Of a DNA stretch of 64,000 nt, positions 40,930-53,264 are shown piece by piece. The position numbers and the translations under genes were made by a program. Origin of the DNA: Phytophthora sp. 'mugwort' (Eukaryota > Oomycota > Peronosporomycetes > Peronosporales > Peronosporaceae); NCBI GenBank assembly GCA_033558025.1, contig JAUCEF010000004.1, positions 1,550,001 to 1,614,000 on the forward strand, read 5' to 3'. How positions within the stretch are numbered: position 1 is the first letter of the stretch; each line of letters opens with the position of its first letter. Under the pieces are notes generated by a model. The model was not told the origin of the DNA. It was given only the letters and a program-made list of their open reading frames with translations, and did not search any database.

Positions 40930-43015
40930 GCAGAGAAATTATGCGACCAGTTGACAATGATTCTGTTGATGGCGGTGCTGAGCTGTGTGCTTCATATAAA
41001 GGGAACACGCTAAGTTTTGTGCAAGTCGTGTGTAAATTCACCCCGCCAGTACAATAGCGTGACCAATGACAGTACTTAAAACGGAAGTACGTCATCAACC
41101 TGATTACCAACCGTCACCGACGCTTTGATATATCATTAGTTTTCACTAAGGCAGGTGTTACTGTGCCCATCTCGCATCGTCACCTTTTTCGTTTACACTG
41201 TAGTTTTGTATTGGAAGTCTCCCATCACCCTTTACCCTACCCTCCCGACGACCAGTGGCATCGTAATGTTGGCCTTTTCTTCGAAAGGCAGTCGCTGCGT
41301 TCCTGCGAGAAAAATACTAAATTCGGCCCTGTACAGTGCTCGCTGGAAAGCTCGGCGATGTGCCCGCCTACGCAAATACCGCGCGGGTATGCAGTGGCAA
41401 TGATCGCTCGCAAACGCTCTCCTCCGTTTATCGTTTTATGCCCCCCCCTCTTTTTCAGATGGGCACACGAACCACTCTCTTTTACTAAACGGTCCACAAC
41501 GGCTTAATATATACCACAATAAGTACGTCAGGAATCGGATTAAGTACGACAACATCATGTATGTTAGATTAGGTCGCCTAGAAGACTTGAAGGGAAAAAG
41601 GAAGGCCGAAAGACTTGGTTGCTTCCGTGCGTATTTCCCAGTGACTCTTCTAGACTCCTTCCTGTTCTTCATAAAACATCTGGTCAGTCCGGTTAGTCTT
41701 CGCATCATATGATGGGACATCAAGTGCATCGCACAGGATACACGCAGCTGCGCTTCGCATCAGACAGGGCGCCATCTCGGGACGATTCCTGCCGACGCAA
41801 ACCGAGAAGTGGGACTGCTGTTGCTTGCACCATACCTCAGGCGTCGCAGCAAACAACCTGATTTCTCTACATCTGCGCCAGTTTGTAAGAGATTCTGAGG
41901 CGAGTCGCAGGAATGTTACTTTAATGTAATAGCGACTTGGACAAAATCATTTGCCTTTGTCAGCAAGGGGGTCTTCAGCGTTGTGAAATGCGTCCTCCCT
42001 CGCGCTCACGAGTTGTTGACGCTCAACCGGCGTATGCAGTCTGAGGATTAGGAAGATTGCTCTGTGGTTCAAGTAGTCATGCAATGACCAGCCTGGGAGG
42101 TCCGCCTCTTGGCTTTGGTGACAACACATAGTCCCACTGAAGTGCTTTCCAACAGCAGCTTCACCGTGTTGCGGAGAACTTCCCCGGTCCATCTACGAGT
42201 AGTATTCCATGTTGCATGCTTCTTCTAGCTAGATCGCTAATAAACCTTTGATTCTGTCTGCTTATGCTGAAGTCAGGTATAAGTCGGTGTCGTGATAGAA
42301 GATCGGTTTGCTGCTCGCAAACATGTAACGGAAGCGAAGGTATGCTACGTCCTCCGTGGGTATCCTTGGCACCGGAACATCTCGAACCGTGCAGTCAAAG
42401 AAAAGCAAGGGGGCCGCACCTGTTCATGTTCGGCTCTTCTTGCCGAGGTACTCGTCGCTTGACTGGTTCGAGATCAGGTGCGTACTCGCCGCGAAATGTG
42501 TTAATAATCTGCACACTTCCGTTTAGTATTTTGTCGGCGACATGGGCTCGAAAATGATCGCTTTCTTGTTCGCGTAGTTGAAAACGACCCTGACCAATGT
42601 GCCTCGAGATAGACGAAATCGGAGCAATCCTTTTTTTCCAGTTTGAAAGGATGGACTCGACTCAATTGCCTAGCGCTTTACGTCGTCTTAGGTCAATCTA
42701 TCATATAGAGGGTTGACAGCACCTATGCTACTACGTCCTTCATTGTCCTTGTCCAGGTTCATGGGGTAATCATCGCCAGCTTCATGCAAGCGTCATCTAC
42801 CCACGCTGAGCGTAAACTAATACCATTTCGTGTACCCGGATGGGACTGAAACGAGTCTCAACAGCGGCTTTTAAATTCACGGCTTCCAGTCGCTTTGTAC
42901 AATTTTCCATGTCAATATCCGCACGGTCTTTTAGTGGCGCTCCAAGCGGTATCGCTGTAAATTCAAGACGCTTTTCCGGTCGGCTAGGTCCTTTACAGCT
43001 TCGAGAAAATTTTGA
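40930..43015. other. No intact gene identified
   Basis: About 2 kb with short frames only. A minus-strand frame at 41947-42192 (DLPGWSLHDYLNHRAIFLIL) is coding-like but has no recognisable family. The rest is featureless apart from a pyrimidine run near 41441. Confidence 0.35.
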
Positions 43016-43075
43016 CTACAATGCGAGACTGGTACGATGAGTTCGATAACTCGTCGTACCAGTCTCGCATTGTAG
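43016..43075. repeat. Precise hairpin: 28-bp arms, CGAT loop
   Basis: 43016-43043 (CTACAATGCGAGACTGGTAC plus GATGAGTT) pairs with 43048-43075 with a single mismatch; the loop is CGAT. The near-perfection contrasts with the decayed surroundings. It could be a recent inverted duplication, a small RNA precursor or the end of a fold-back element. Confidence 0.9.
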
Positions 43076-43566
43076 GCAAAAAATTCTCTACGAGCGTGCC
43101 CACCTTTGCGATCGTGACTTCCATTTTGCAAAGGTCATGCTCTTTAGGAAGGGATTCTCGGTATCCCGGCGATACACTTCTTCACAAAATTCTCGGGGGA
43201 AACGATGGTGACTTGCCGTTGAATCTTCTTCTTCCGAGCAAGAAGAATTAAAATTATATGCTTCCAGCCTCAACTCGACCGAGGTTGTCAAGAACTGAAT
43301 ATGCATCCGTGACATTCATATTGGACGCTAGAGCCATCCGAACCAGGACCAAGCCTTTTACGGGAACAAAAGTTCCTTGTGGCAGTGCCTTTGCTTCAGC
43401 ATTTCACTTCTCCATATGTATCATTTCCGCTTTGAGCATTTGCTTCATTCTGATATTTGGTCGACCCTTACTTGTCACGTTCGGAGGACTTTGAACCGGT
43501 GAATGCTCTCGTCGGAACAGAAGCTACCCTTACTGTTGTCGTTAGCTGCAGCTCGTTTTTGAATCA
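43076..43566. other. No gene identified
   Basis: Competing short frames, none recognisable. Possibly degraded 3' flank of the minus-strand MULE. Confidence 0.35.
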
Positions 43567-45550
43567 TTAGCCGGACCTGAGAAGCTTTCGACTGGTTGCT
43601 CTCCGCCCCCCCAACAGACTCTTCGACTCCTTGTCCTTGATAGCCTCGACAACACATGACAAGGTGTCAATTAAAGCCACGAGATGTGGTTGCAGGTCTG
43701 CGTTGGCTTCCTCGGCCTCATTAGCGTGGCGCTTGCACGTTATGCGGTTGTCATCCGTACCATTGCAAGTTCGGCACGTGTACGTAGTTTTTTGGCTCCT
43801 CCCCGTTGCTGGCGATTCGTCTGATGATTCGTCTCCCCTCCTGCCTGTAATACGGGGATGGCTTGATGTGGTCCTCGTGCGCAGCGAGCCCTTGACCGGA
43901 GCCTCGATACCCTTCCCCACGAACGCATTAGCGAACGAGCTAATCAGATAACTTGAGTGGAAAGGGCGTAAAGCTCTGGCCGTTTGCATGATTGCAATGT
44001 GGCGACAATATGACGGCATGGGATTCTTAGCTGGTCGTAAGTAGGGCTCGAGCATGAAGGGCCCGTGATGTCAACACGTCGAAGGTTTAGAAAGTCACCA
44101 CGCGAGACAAAGTACACCACATCTGTGGATCGACGAGTGCTGTACTCGCCGACGCGCCCACACTCTTTCTCCCAACGTTTCTTTGCATACGGTGTCAGTG
44201 TCTTTCCTTGAGCAAGCCATAGTGTAGCGAGTTTGTCACGCTCGCTTTGCCGGTCCATTTCCACCATGGTACACTTAAGAAAGGCTTCAAAAGGAGCAGA
44301 TTGGCAGATACCATGCTCTATCATGGCGTTGTTGTCGCTCTCGACAAAGTTCGATGACGCCACGCAAAAAGAGGCCGAGCCATCAAAGGTACGCGAGCGT
44401 CTCCGCCTTGACCAGTCGCGTACCCGGTCATACTTGCGTGTACCATCCAGCCCACTGGGTTTATGTCATACAGGTACCCCACGACTGAAGTACCGAACTT
44501 GACTCGAAGAGCCTCCATGGCCGCCGAATAATCGACTTTAGTCTCAGCAGCCTGTATCCTCTAGCTGGAATTTCGAAAAGCTCGACATCCAAACTTGAAG
44601 TGATGCTTCAGGTTGCGAAGTAGATGTACCATGCAATATCTAAGCTCAACACGAAACCACTTAGTTCACACAGATGCCCGACCGCACCTATAATTTTACC
44701 TCTATCGCAGAACACGGCTTGCTCTTGAGTATTTAAACCAGCGGTTGCACAGTGCTTGAAACACCAGAGAATATTTGCTTCATTGCAAGGGCGACGGCAA
44801 GTGTCACATTGCGCCCATTCCCATCCCGCTCGATCAGGGGTAAGACCATACCATTGTACCTAGGGGGTTTGATGTGTGTTCCATCAAAGTCAAGAACCCG
44901 GATCAGATACTGTTGACTCTACACATTCACACCTAAAGCAAGAAATCCACGTAAGAACCGCTGATGTTGATCGACCTCGAGTTTGACAGTGGTTCCTGGA
45001 TTTTGTCTCGTATCTCGCAAAACAAAGCCGGTAGGTATGCAAATGACTCCCCCCACTCGCCAACCTGTGTTTCGACAACGGCATCCTTTGACCTGTAGCG
45101 TTTTGACTTGCAGTCTTGCGGATTGGTGCCGTCGCGTTCCTGCACGATAGACACGAGCGGCTTTCGCTTCATCGAGCGACACTACGCACGGCAGCCTTGA
45201 AGGTAGGAAGACGTGCAAAAATCTGTGTGCTGATCGTGAAGGGATGAAACGTACCCTGTGATACGCTCCATCTTGTTCTGTCCGCCGTGTCACTGATACC
45301 TTCTATAAGCATATTTCACTGGTGCATAGGTACGTGTTATTCCGGCCGCTGCCTTTGCCTAGCTTGCACTTTTTGTTGTTGTTGAAGCGTAGTCCTTTAA
45401 AAACTGGGGGGCTTTGTGCCCAGTTGGAAATCGCATTCCTAGTTGAAGCTCCGATGCGCCATGCAGACTCTTGAGGTCTAGCAGGATACGCGACATTTCC
45501 ACCAAAGTTTTGTCATCCTGGTGGTTATCTGTTTGTGTCGAAGCCTCCAT
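43567..45550 (-). pseudogene. MULE transposase on the minus strand, decayed
   Basis: A candidate start MEASTQTDNHQDDKTLVEMS lies at 45550. The core appears near 44900-44780 as RVLDFDGTHIKPPRYNGMVL and IERDGNGRNVTLAVALAMK (first catalytic Asp in DFDGTH). HLLRNLKHHFKFG and NPVGWMVHASMTGYATGQ follow. A long clean frame 44363-43944 (SNFVESDNNAMIEHG ... FEAFLKCTMVEMD) ends in the SWIM-type finger CSSPTYDQLRIPCRHIVATL. The tail (44055-43567) has a CRTCNGTDDNRITCKRH zinc-knuckle-like motif. Several frame changes. It is a different subfamily from the MULEs at 22 kb and 46 kb. Confidence 0.75.
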
Positions 45551-45603
45551 CCACAGGTGTGGGGCTGTAATTTCTATAAATATGAGTGGTTATGGGCTGT
45601 TTC

Positions 45604-45728
45604 AGCTACCCAACTTTGTGTAATGAACTCCAAATTTGAACTGGTACTATTAATGGTACTACATTGGGGAATGGTACTAGTTTTGGGAAAACCTGTGGTA
45701 ATTTGGTACTAGTTCTGGGAAAAGCTCC
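45604..45728 (+). repeat. Direct repeat A1 (125 bp) left of the second plus-strand MULE
   Basis: Starts AGCTACCCAACTTTGTGTAA and ends GGGAAAAGCTCC. It is repeated in the same orientation at 48421-48563, with small differences and one 18-bp internal duplication in the right copy. Confidence 0.88.
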
Positions 45729-45739
45729 AAAAATGTTAT

Positions 45740-48204
45740 CTTACCAGATGTCCACAACCTGGTGCAAAGCTTGAAACAACGGCGTCGCGGATCTGGTATT
45801 GTAGACGCCCGGCTGGAGGCGGTTCTTCGCATGTTTTGCGCATCCGGAGGAAACATGGCACCTGTATTTGTGGAGATTCGGCAACTATGCATACTATCAG
45901 GCTTCAGACATAGCAAATGCGTCGCTTCTTTGAGGCCTTCCCCGAATTGATAATGCTAAATCGACAGACGAAACGAACGCTTCCAAATACAAGCTGTTAG
46001 CTTCGCGATTGACGACAGCTTTGGTCGTGTAAGTGCACAACCAGCTGGCGATCGCTTGGTGACCAACTGATTTAGACCAATTAATTTATTTGGTACAACT
46101 TCAGTCAGCCGGTGATCAGTTGGTACAATTGGTTTAGTTGTGCTTGCTTCGCTTTTGCACTCAATCTGACGTTGCATGTATAAACTTCGGCTTGTTTTTA
46201 TCCTTCGCTGCTTGTAGGGGCAATATGCTCAACACTCTTTGGTCGAGAATGAAAGTCACGCGTGCATGAAGGGCGCCATCAAGGCATTCAAGGAGAACAA
46301 CCCTACGTGGGATCGGATTCAGTCTTTTATGATCGACAAGGACGTCGGTGAGATGATCCTCTCAGAGAAGGTGTTTCCGTTGGCCCGTGTGCTGATATGC
46401 CACTTTCACATCAAAACGAGCGGACCGAGATGTCCACTGCTATTTTTTTTATTGTGGGTCGTAATGCCGTTGATGTAGACAGCGTGAAAGATGCGATGTG
46501 ATCAAGGCGTAGGATTAGGCCGAGTACGATCGAATGTTAACGTACATGTACTATATCCTCGAGGGGTTTGACGATCGAGAAGAGCTTCCCGAGCCCAAAC
46601 ACCCCTTGTCCGTACGCAATTGGCACAATTGCAAAAAGAAGTGGACCGTGTACGATCGCGTAACGTCGCTCATCTTGTAAAGCACATAAACAAGCAGTAT
46701 GCTGCGTTTGGTAGATCTCTGTGGGGTCGTACATTTCGAATCTGCCTATCACCAGTATAGGCTGGAGTCCGTGTGGGGCGACATAAAGAAAATTCGAGAC
46801 CGGAGACGGCGTTGAAACTCTGTATTTCTTGCGTCCACCGAGGACATGGAATATGCCTCCAAATTCAATATTGTAGGGTCCCGCCGTTATCTTGGCGCTG
46901 ACGTCAGCTTGCCGTGCAGGTGAGTCCGCACGCTTTCGAGCTCGTCCGGAAAGAATACGAGATGTTCAAAAGCGATACACTTTTTATACGAAGGCCGCCG
47001 GTTGTAAGATGGAATATATGGGAATAGTCGTTCAGCTACAATCATCCGCAACTAGGAAGGAATACGTCGTAAACGTTTCAATACGTGCAACCTTGATAGT
47101 GTTGCTGTCGTTGAAATATAAGTGTTTGCGTGGTGCCATGTTGATGTAGAACAAAACCTGCTCGTGTTTCTGCATGCGGACGTTTTGCTTCTTTGCCATC
47201 ACACGATGTATGTTCGCTCAAAGATGAATAAAGAGAAAGTTATTTCTATCAACGACATTCACCGACGCTGGCGGCTTCAGTGCAACGCCAACCTTCCGGA
47301 AGAACAAGAATCCGACGATGATATTTCGTACTCGTCTTTCTGCATTCAATAATCGCACATGCGTTCTACTCAACATGCTATTCTGAATGGAGCGAGAAAA
47401 TGGAAAATAGCTATGATATAGCTGCGCGTGTGGTCGAGGCGATGAGCGCTCGATGAACACGTACGTTTCTCGGTATGTCGGAAGCGTTGCTAGAGTTTGG
47501 TGAATATGCAAGGCGAGGTTCTGTACCCATAATTGGAGAGGGTTCAGACGAGCACTTGAGTGGCGTGGACTCTGAAGTGAGCTAAGTAACCACCGCTTCG
47601 ATGGCATCCAAAACATAAAAACTCAAGCTCCAACGATCAGTTGACTTTGAATCAGACGTCCCTCTTACTGCGAGGAGATATGAGGAGAGTGAGTCTACGT
47701 CTCGATATCAACATAGCGGCACTGCAAATTATGACAACGGACTGGAGGATAGCCATGGTGAATGTGAAACCGATGGTGTAGTCGAGAATGACGCGAAGAA
47801 AGCATGTAATGAGAGTGATGCAGGCAGCGATGATAATAAAGAGAGACCCAGAGCGCGGAACGGACAAGCAGCGGTGCCGATAAACCAGGACACTCCGAGT
47901 CTGAGGAGGATATCTCTCACTCTGAGATGATAGTGACGCGACGTTTGTAGCAGACAGTGGTCGTCTGGTAGCTGGGACCGGTCGAATATTGCGTCGGAGT
48001 CGTGACGTAAAGCGAAATAGATCAGCCATAACGCCACCAAGGCAAACAACGCAAAAGGTATTGAAAAAGTCAATCTCTCAGCGAAAACAGCGAAACAAAA
48101 CGCTCATGATCCTTGCGGTGAAGTCTGCTCAAGGACCCACACACCAAATTGACGAAACCTCTCAGGGCTCTGCTCGCTTGTCACTGGCTTTCCTACTCCG
48201 TTGA
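45740..48204 (+). pseudogene. MULE / FAR1-like SWIM transposase with an intron, decayed
   Basis: DVHNLVQSLKQRRRGSGIVD and GGNMAPVFVE open the gene, then NASKYKL and the catalytic-core piece QYAQHSLVENESHACM and NNPTWDRIQSFMIDKD (the second catalytic Asp) leading to ARVLICHFHI. Between IDDSFGR and GQYAQHS there is a clean GTAAGT...TTGTAG interval (46029-46217, 189 bp) that restores sense and is best read as an intron. Later frames give TQLAQLQKEVDRVRSRNVAH, VSPHAFELVRKEYEMF and the SWIM-like CHHTMYVRSKMNKEK...RRWRL (about 47200-47280), then a basic tail. Many frame changes follow 46480. It lies between two direct repeats. Confidence 0.7.
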
Positions 48205-48420
48205 CCAACATCTAACTGCATAATATACGTCCTTTCATGTAAATATTCACTCGACGCAAAAAGTCTATGGAGTGCGTGTGTGCGCGCTCAAGCGTGGGTG
48301 TGTGGGTTGTAGGTGGTCCAGGTATTCTGCGTTGTCGGTGTGCGCGGTAGGAGGGTTGTCAGGGTAACCCCCCCCCCTGATTTTAATGCGCTAGTGGAGA
48401 ACTACTGATTCCATCGTTTT

Positions 48421-48563
48421 AGCTACCCAACTTTGTGTAATGAACTCCAAATTGAACTGGTACTATTAAATTGAACTGGTACTATTAATTGTACTACTTT
48501 TGGGAATGGTACTAGTTTTTGGGAAACCTGTGGTTTTCAGGTACTCGTTCTGGGAAAAGCTCC
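48421..48563 (+). repeat. Direct repeat A2 (143 bp) right of the second plus-strand MULE
   Basis: Same orientation as 45604-45728. The 18-bp length difference is an internal duplication of the TTGAACTGGTACTATTAA unit. Confidence 0.88.
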
Positions 48564-48570
48564 CACGTAT

Positions 48571-50640
48571 ATGTGCAGAGTAACTTATTGTAGTAGTCGC
48601 CACGCGTTTTTGCGGGCGCTCTCCATGCAGGCGCGCAGGCCCGTCACGGTCTCACGCCGGATAGGTCGCAATATCGAGCTGGATCGATTCGGGATTCTGA
48701 AATGGAAGGCCGTAGGCCGCTCGCCCCATTTTTCTGAAAAACAAAATATATATTTATGAGTAAATTTTCACAAGAGGATAATTCATTGGCGCAGCCTTTT
48801 ATTACCCAATCTCCTTCTATGCAATCTCGTTAGTGGAACTATCCACTTCCTTATGTTAATGTCGGAGCACAGGGATTGCATGACTTCATGTTCGTTTTGA
48901 ACAGATGGACCATTTCTCGGAGGGGCGGAACAGCACGATCAGCCCTGCGCATGCCTCGTCGTGGAGGCAAATAACAGCCCCTCGTCATGTCCATCAAGAA
49001 GACGGAATAACATCGAGAGCTTGTGATTTTGTGAACCTTCTTCGCTGCGTAGCATTATTGATAGAATGTGTGTCCTTTTTTTCGCAGCACTCTTAGCATT
49101 TTCGCTCTCGGTACCTCCAGCTTTATAGGTTGCTGCGCTGGCTGACGCCGACGCCGGGACATTAGCTGGGACACTAGGCACATCAAAATATTTAACAACG
49201 CCTTCCAGGTAGGATCGACAAGCTGGCGGATGCAAGCTATGGCAGCTGCTCCCTGCGCGATCAGAGCTTCTCGAGAGCCCGTCGATAGACCGCCTGAGGT
49301 GATTGGAGTAGGTGGGCTCGAAGTTAAAAGATCACCACCTGGTCGATATGGCTGGAAGAGCTTGCAGGACTATCATCGTCGGTGCTGCGGGCGCGATAGG
49401 GCACCGCTGGGCGTCCACGGCGTGGCATTATTGGCTTCTGAAGTTTAAACATGACAAAGAGGTAAACGACTGCTAGCCAGTTAGGTTGTGTGCGCCAGGA
49501 AGCTAGTGAGTGCGGGTCTTCTCGACGATTCGGCCCGCTTGTTACCCACGGTGCGTGGCGTTTGATGCCATGCAATGGGGAAGATTCTATAAACACCCAC
49601 AGAAGGGACGTGCAGCAATTAAAGCGTTCCCCTGTCACTAAGGCGAAGGAGATCCAGAGAAACGAGTCGCTGTCCCGTCGCGACACTACTGTCGTACCAT
49701 CTCGACCCTCTCATATCTGATCGTCCTGCAGCCGCTTTCCCTCCCTCATATTTGGACCTGTCCCCCTTTCACTGACGTTGATGCTCCTACCCCGCACTCG
49801 GTCGCGCCGTCCTGCTAGATGGCGTGCGGCTGCCTTGGACGTGAGGCTGTGGTGGCGTTTGCGCTGCCCTGGTTTTGTGACTGTTACTAATCGCCTGAAA
49901 CTGTGTCTGCTTCAGGTACTCCCCTGGACTGGGACTGATGCTCGTGGCTTGACTGTGGCTGCTGCGAGCACTTGGCCGTGCCGCCTCGTCACCCCCTATC
50001 CGGCTACCACTGACGCTTGGTAGCCTCGGACGCTGCGACGGCCGGCCCCTCCCAGGACGGTTGCTGATGCCGGCGCTCGCCCATGTTGCGGCGCCGCTCC
50101 ACACTTGGCTACCACAGACGCTCGACCGCCACGATCACTTTGACTGCTGCTTAAACCACTCGGACGCTCGCAACTACCGACGTCTGCTCCGCCGTGGCTG
50201 CTGCTGGCACCATGCCGCGCAACGCACCGCATTCGACTGCCGCTGCTGAGTACGAGGGGCACTGGCGATCGCAGTACCACCGCGGATGTCGACGTGAAAT
50301 TTGCTGCAGTTCGACCTAAGTGATCTGCCGTTGCATAAGCCTCACAAAGCCAACACTTCATAATTCGGTAAGCGGATAATGAAGTCTTCGCTTTTATTTG
50401 ACTTGCTCCCCGTTTTAACTACTCTATCTGCAGTGCAGGCGTTTCGTTGTTAGGACGGCCAGTGTGTTTACAGCGGCCGGTGCCTCGGTGCACCAGCCTC
50501 TCACGGGGGTAGAATGGATGCACTCTCCTGACGTGAGGAAAGACGGTTCAAGCGATTCAGACATACACAAGGAGGGTATGGGCACGAGCGACGGCTCGAC
50601 CGGTACGCATTATGTGCTGGACACTAGTATTGACCAGTAC
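48571..50640. other. No gene identified
   Basis: Two minus-strand frames, 48939-49235 (Ala/Ser-rich) and 49324-49686 (containing MPRRGRPAVPYRARSTDDDS), might be parts of one lost gene but match nothing I know. Between 49780 and 50360 overlapping GC-rich frames on both strands compete. None is called. Confidence 0.3.
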
Positions 50641-50649
50641 TAACTAACC

Positions 50650-53264
50650 ATGGACTGTGACTTTTTCTTGGTAGAAATTCCATCGCGACGCAGCCTAAGC
50701 AATCTCCTCTACACGGACGACTCAGATAGCAGCTATGAGGATCTGGAACCTGGATCGATTGATGTAGAGCCTGGGTTTGTGATGTATGCGAGTCCCCGTG
50801 CGCAACAAGAGGACGACGAAACCAAAGAGGGTGGCAGCCAAGTCGAGGATTGTGCGGCATGTACATATATATACACAATATCGATACACGTTATAACTCT
50901 TATTGTATTTTTGTTTGTTGTATCAGACACGTTAACACAAGACCCAAACATTATCGCTGCTGGAGACAACCCAACTGACTACGCCGCTCTCGATTGTGAC
51001 GGTGATGGCGAAGGAGAATCCATCTACAGTGACAATGACGACGTGGATTGGACTGAGTCGGATCCTGCTGCAAATGACTAAGTAAACAACGCTCCGGATC
51101 TGCATTTCGCTCCGAAGCTACTCGAAGCTGTGGGAGGTGTGGATGCTCTGGCCCGTGGTGAAAAAATACACAAACAAGTCTTCGACGACATGCATGTGAA
51201 CGGCTGGACAGTGCCTCGGCTTCAGACGCCATTGCGCGACCATGGACGAACCGTACGAAACGCGACAAGATGGGTAGCCTCGCGAAGGCTACCCGGGCAT
51301 TTACGATGACCCTCATGGCCCTACGGCTAATGATCTACGAGCAGCGTCTTCCCCCTCGGGGCATTTCAGCGTTTTGTGATGCCGCAACTTTGGAAAGGAT
51401 CATACGGAGAGCGACAAGTACTTCACGGAGAAGTTAGACGCTCGTGTCGAAGCGCAACACACCAAGCAGCAAGCACGCAAGATGAAGCGACCGGATTTCA
51501 AAGTATAAACACCTCAACAAAACAAGACAAAGTTGCAAAAAGCGCCGGACATCTTAGACAGAAAGTTGGGCTGCTTTATTGGTTTGCTTATTGCGAGGGT
51601 CATTCGCGCATCACTGGAAGTACGCGGATGAAGGCGCCATTCCACGCGACGGCTTCGGCAATTTCATGAAACCAGATCGGTCTGACCCCATTTCGAGTAA
51701 TCTCCACTTCAGCAGCAATAATGACGAGAGAGACATCAGCGACCGAGCTTGGAAGCTTCACCGGTCATAGATGTCCCGCACTATACATTCCAGAGAAGCT
51801 TCAAACCACGCCAGTGATGGCATTTGACGAGGCAATGCTTCTGTCTTCGTCACTGTTCAAAAATAAATTAAAAAAACGAAAGAGAACTTTCATGAAGGAT
51901 AAGCCTCATCGCTGGGGCACCGAATGTTAATGCTATGTTGTTCATAGTCTGCGTCCTGCATTCGTAAGAATGAGAGCGTGCCTATGGGCACGCTCTCTTT
52001 GGTTTTGACTCTCAAGTTCGTTTCTCGTGTCTGGTACACACTACTTGCTGTCAATATCGTGTCTGCTACCGTTTGAAGTCTATTGCGGTAAATGCAAACA
52101 AGGGATGGCAGTACTCCGCCCGACATGAAGTCTGGGCCCGCAGTAGTCGTCAGAAACCTTCGGTATCTGTTGGGTCCTACAGGGCCACCAGATTTCAGAT
52201 ATCGATTGTCACGGATCGCTTCTACACTTCGGTCGTGCTGTCGATGCAGATGCTCTCGATGAAATTCTACACCGTGTGCACTGTCATGATGGACAGAAAG
52301 GGTCTCTGCAGGGCAGTTCTACAAAGAAGCTTCCCAGTGGCAGAAATGAGTCCAATAAGCACCTGGTGTGGATTGTCAGAGGCACCTTTCATGTTGCAGA
52401 GTCGATACATGTGTCTGTATCAAGTTTACGCGTTGGTGGGACAACCAATGTGTCTTCGTGCTTTCGGCAGGAGGGAGCTCCACGCTATATAGAGCAGTGC
52501 GCCGTGACAAAGCTACTGGTGAACAAGCAGAAGTGATTTGCACGAAATTTATGAAAGACTATCAGTTGTTCATGGGCGGAGTAAATGTGCATGAATAGCT
52601 TTGCTTGCAAATGTAAGTCCTCTTATCGTGTACATACACACTTCGGTGTCAGCGCTAACGTGTCTTATACTTTATGTTCTGTATATACTCACTTCAACTG
52701 GCACGTCGATACAAGAAGTACTATAAATCCCTATTTCTAGGTCTCATTGACATTGCTATCATCAACGCCTTCATTGTCTACAACCACCGTCGGGTGGCCG
52801 AAGGAAAGACCAATGTATCGCATGTCCGCTTCCTCAAGGAACTGCATTTGCAGCTCTGTCAGCTCCAGGACAACGATTGCAACCAGATCTTGCGCGACTG
52901 GGGCCTGCAGCCGATACCGACCAAAGCGAGCCGCGGCGCAACGGCTCATGCACCCCTGCAGACTGACGAGTGGATGAAAGGCAACGGGAACGAAACGCGG
53001 AAGCGTCGACAGAGGGCTGGCAAGGTCTGTTCAGCTTTGAAGCGCGCTGACCAAGCGTGCGGTGGTGAGACGACGTCTTACCGTGCGGCCTGCAAGCCGA
53101 AACTTCGTCGACGCACTCGCTGGCATCGCGCGTGTTCCTCTGCAACAAGGCGAAAGATACGAGCAACAGGGTGGCAACGTCCTGCTTCGAAATATGGCGA
53201 GCGATGCCGAAAATTTTGGATGCGCCGTCGAGCGAGGAATCGGAGAGTGGCAGCCCGCTGAGTA
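50650..53264 (+). pseudogene. piggyBac-like transposase, decayed
   Basis: An acidic N-terminus (ATG 50650; DDSDSSYEDLEPGSIDVEPG) is followed by the DDE_Tnp_1_7 domain in pieces: HHWKYADEGAIPRDGFGNFM and LHFSSNNDERDISDRAWKL (51600-51770), VMAFDEAMLLSSSLF and MKDKPHRWGTE (first catalytic Asp, about 51820-51930), SIVTDRFYTSVVLSMQML (second Asp, about 52200), FMKDYQLFMGGVNVHE and SLQLARRYKKYYKSLFLGLI (52540-52750). A C-terminal Cys-rich segment (VCSALKRADQACGGET) matches the piggyBac ring finger-like tail. The interval 50861-50926 (GTACAT...ATCAG, 66 bp) is probably an intron. Stops and frame changes interrupt the core. TTAA ends were not located. Confidence 0.78.
51972..51997. repeat. Small perfect hairpin inside the piggyBac remnant
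   Basis: GAGAGCGTGCC, loop TATG, GGCACGCTCTC: an 11-bp perfect stem just after the MKDKPHRWGTE coding block. It may be the scar of a small insertion. Confidence 0.75.

Noticed and set aside
43016..43075. Hairpin as a rho-independent-type terminator
   Set aside because: No T-tract follows and the organism is eukaryotic, so bacterial-type termination does not apply.
49780..50360. Overlapping GC-rich frames as a gag-like or structural gene
   Set aside because: Frames on both strands are equally open and Arg/Ser/Pro-rich, which reflects base composition rather than coding.
50881..50920. Transmembrane segment in the protein at 50650-51081
   Set aside because: The hydrophobic stretch lies exactly between GT and AG splice signals and has no counterpart in piggyBac proteins, so it is better read as an intron.
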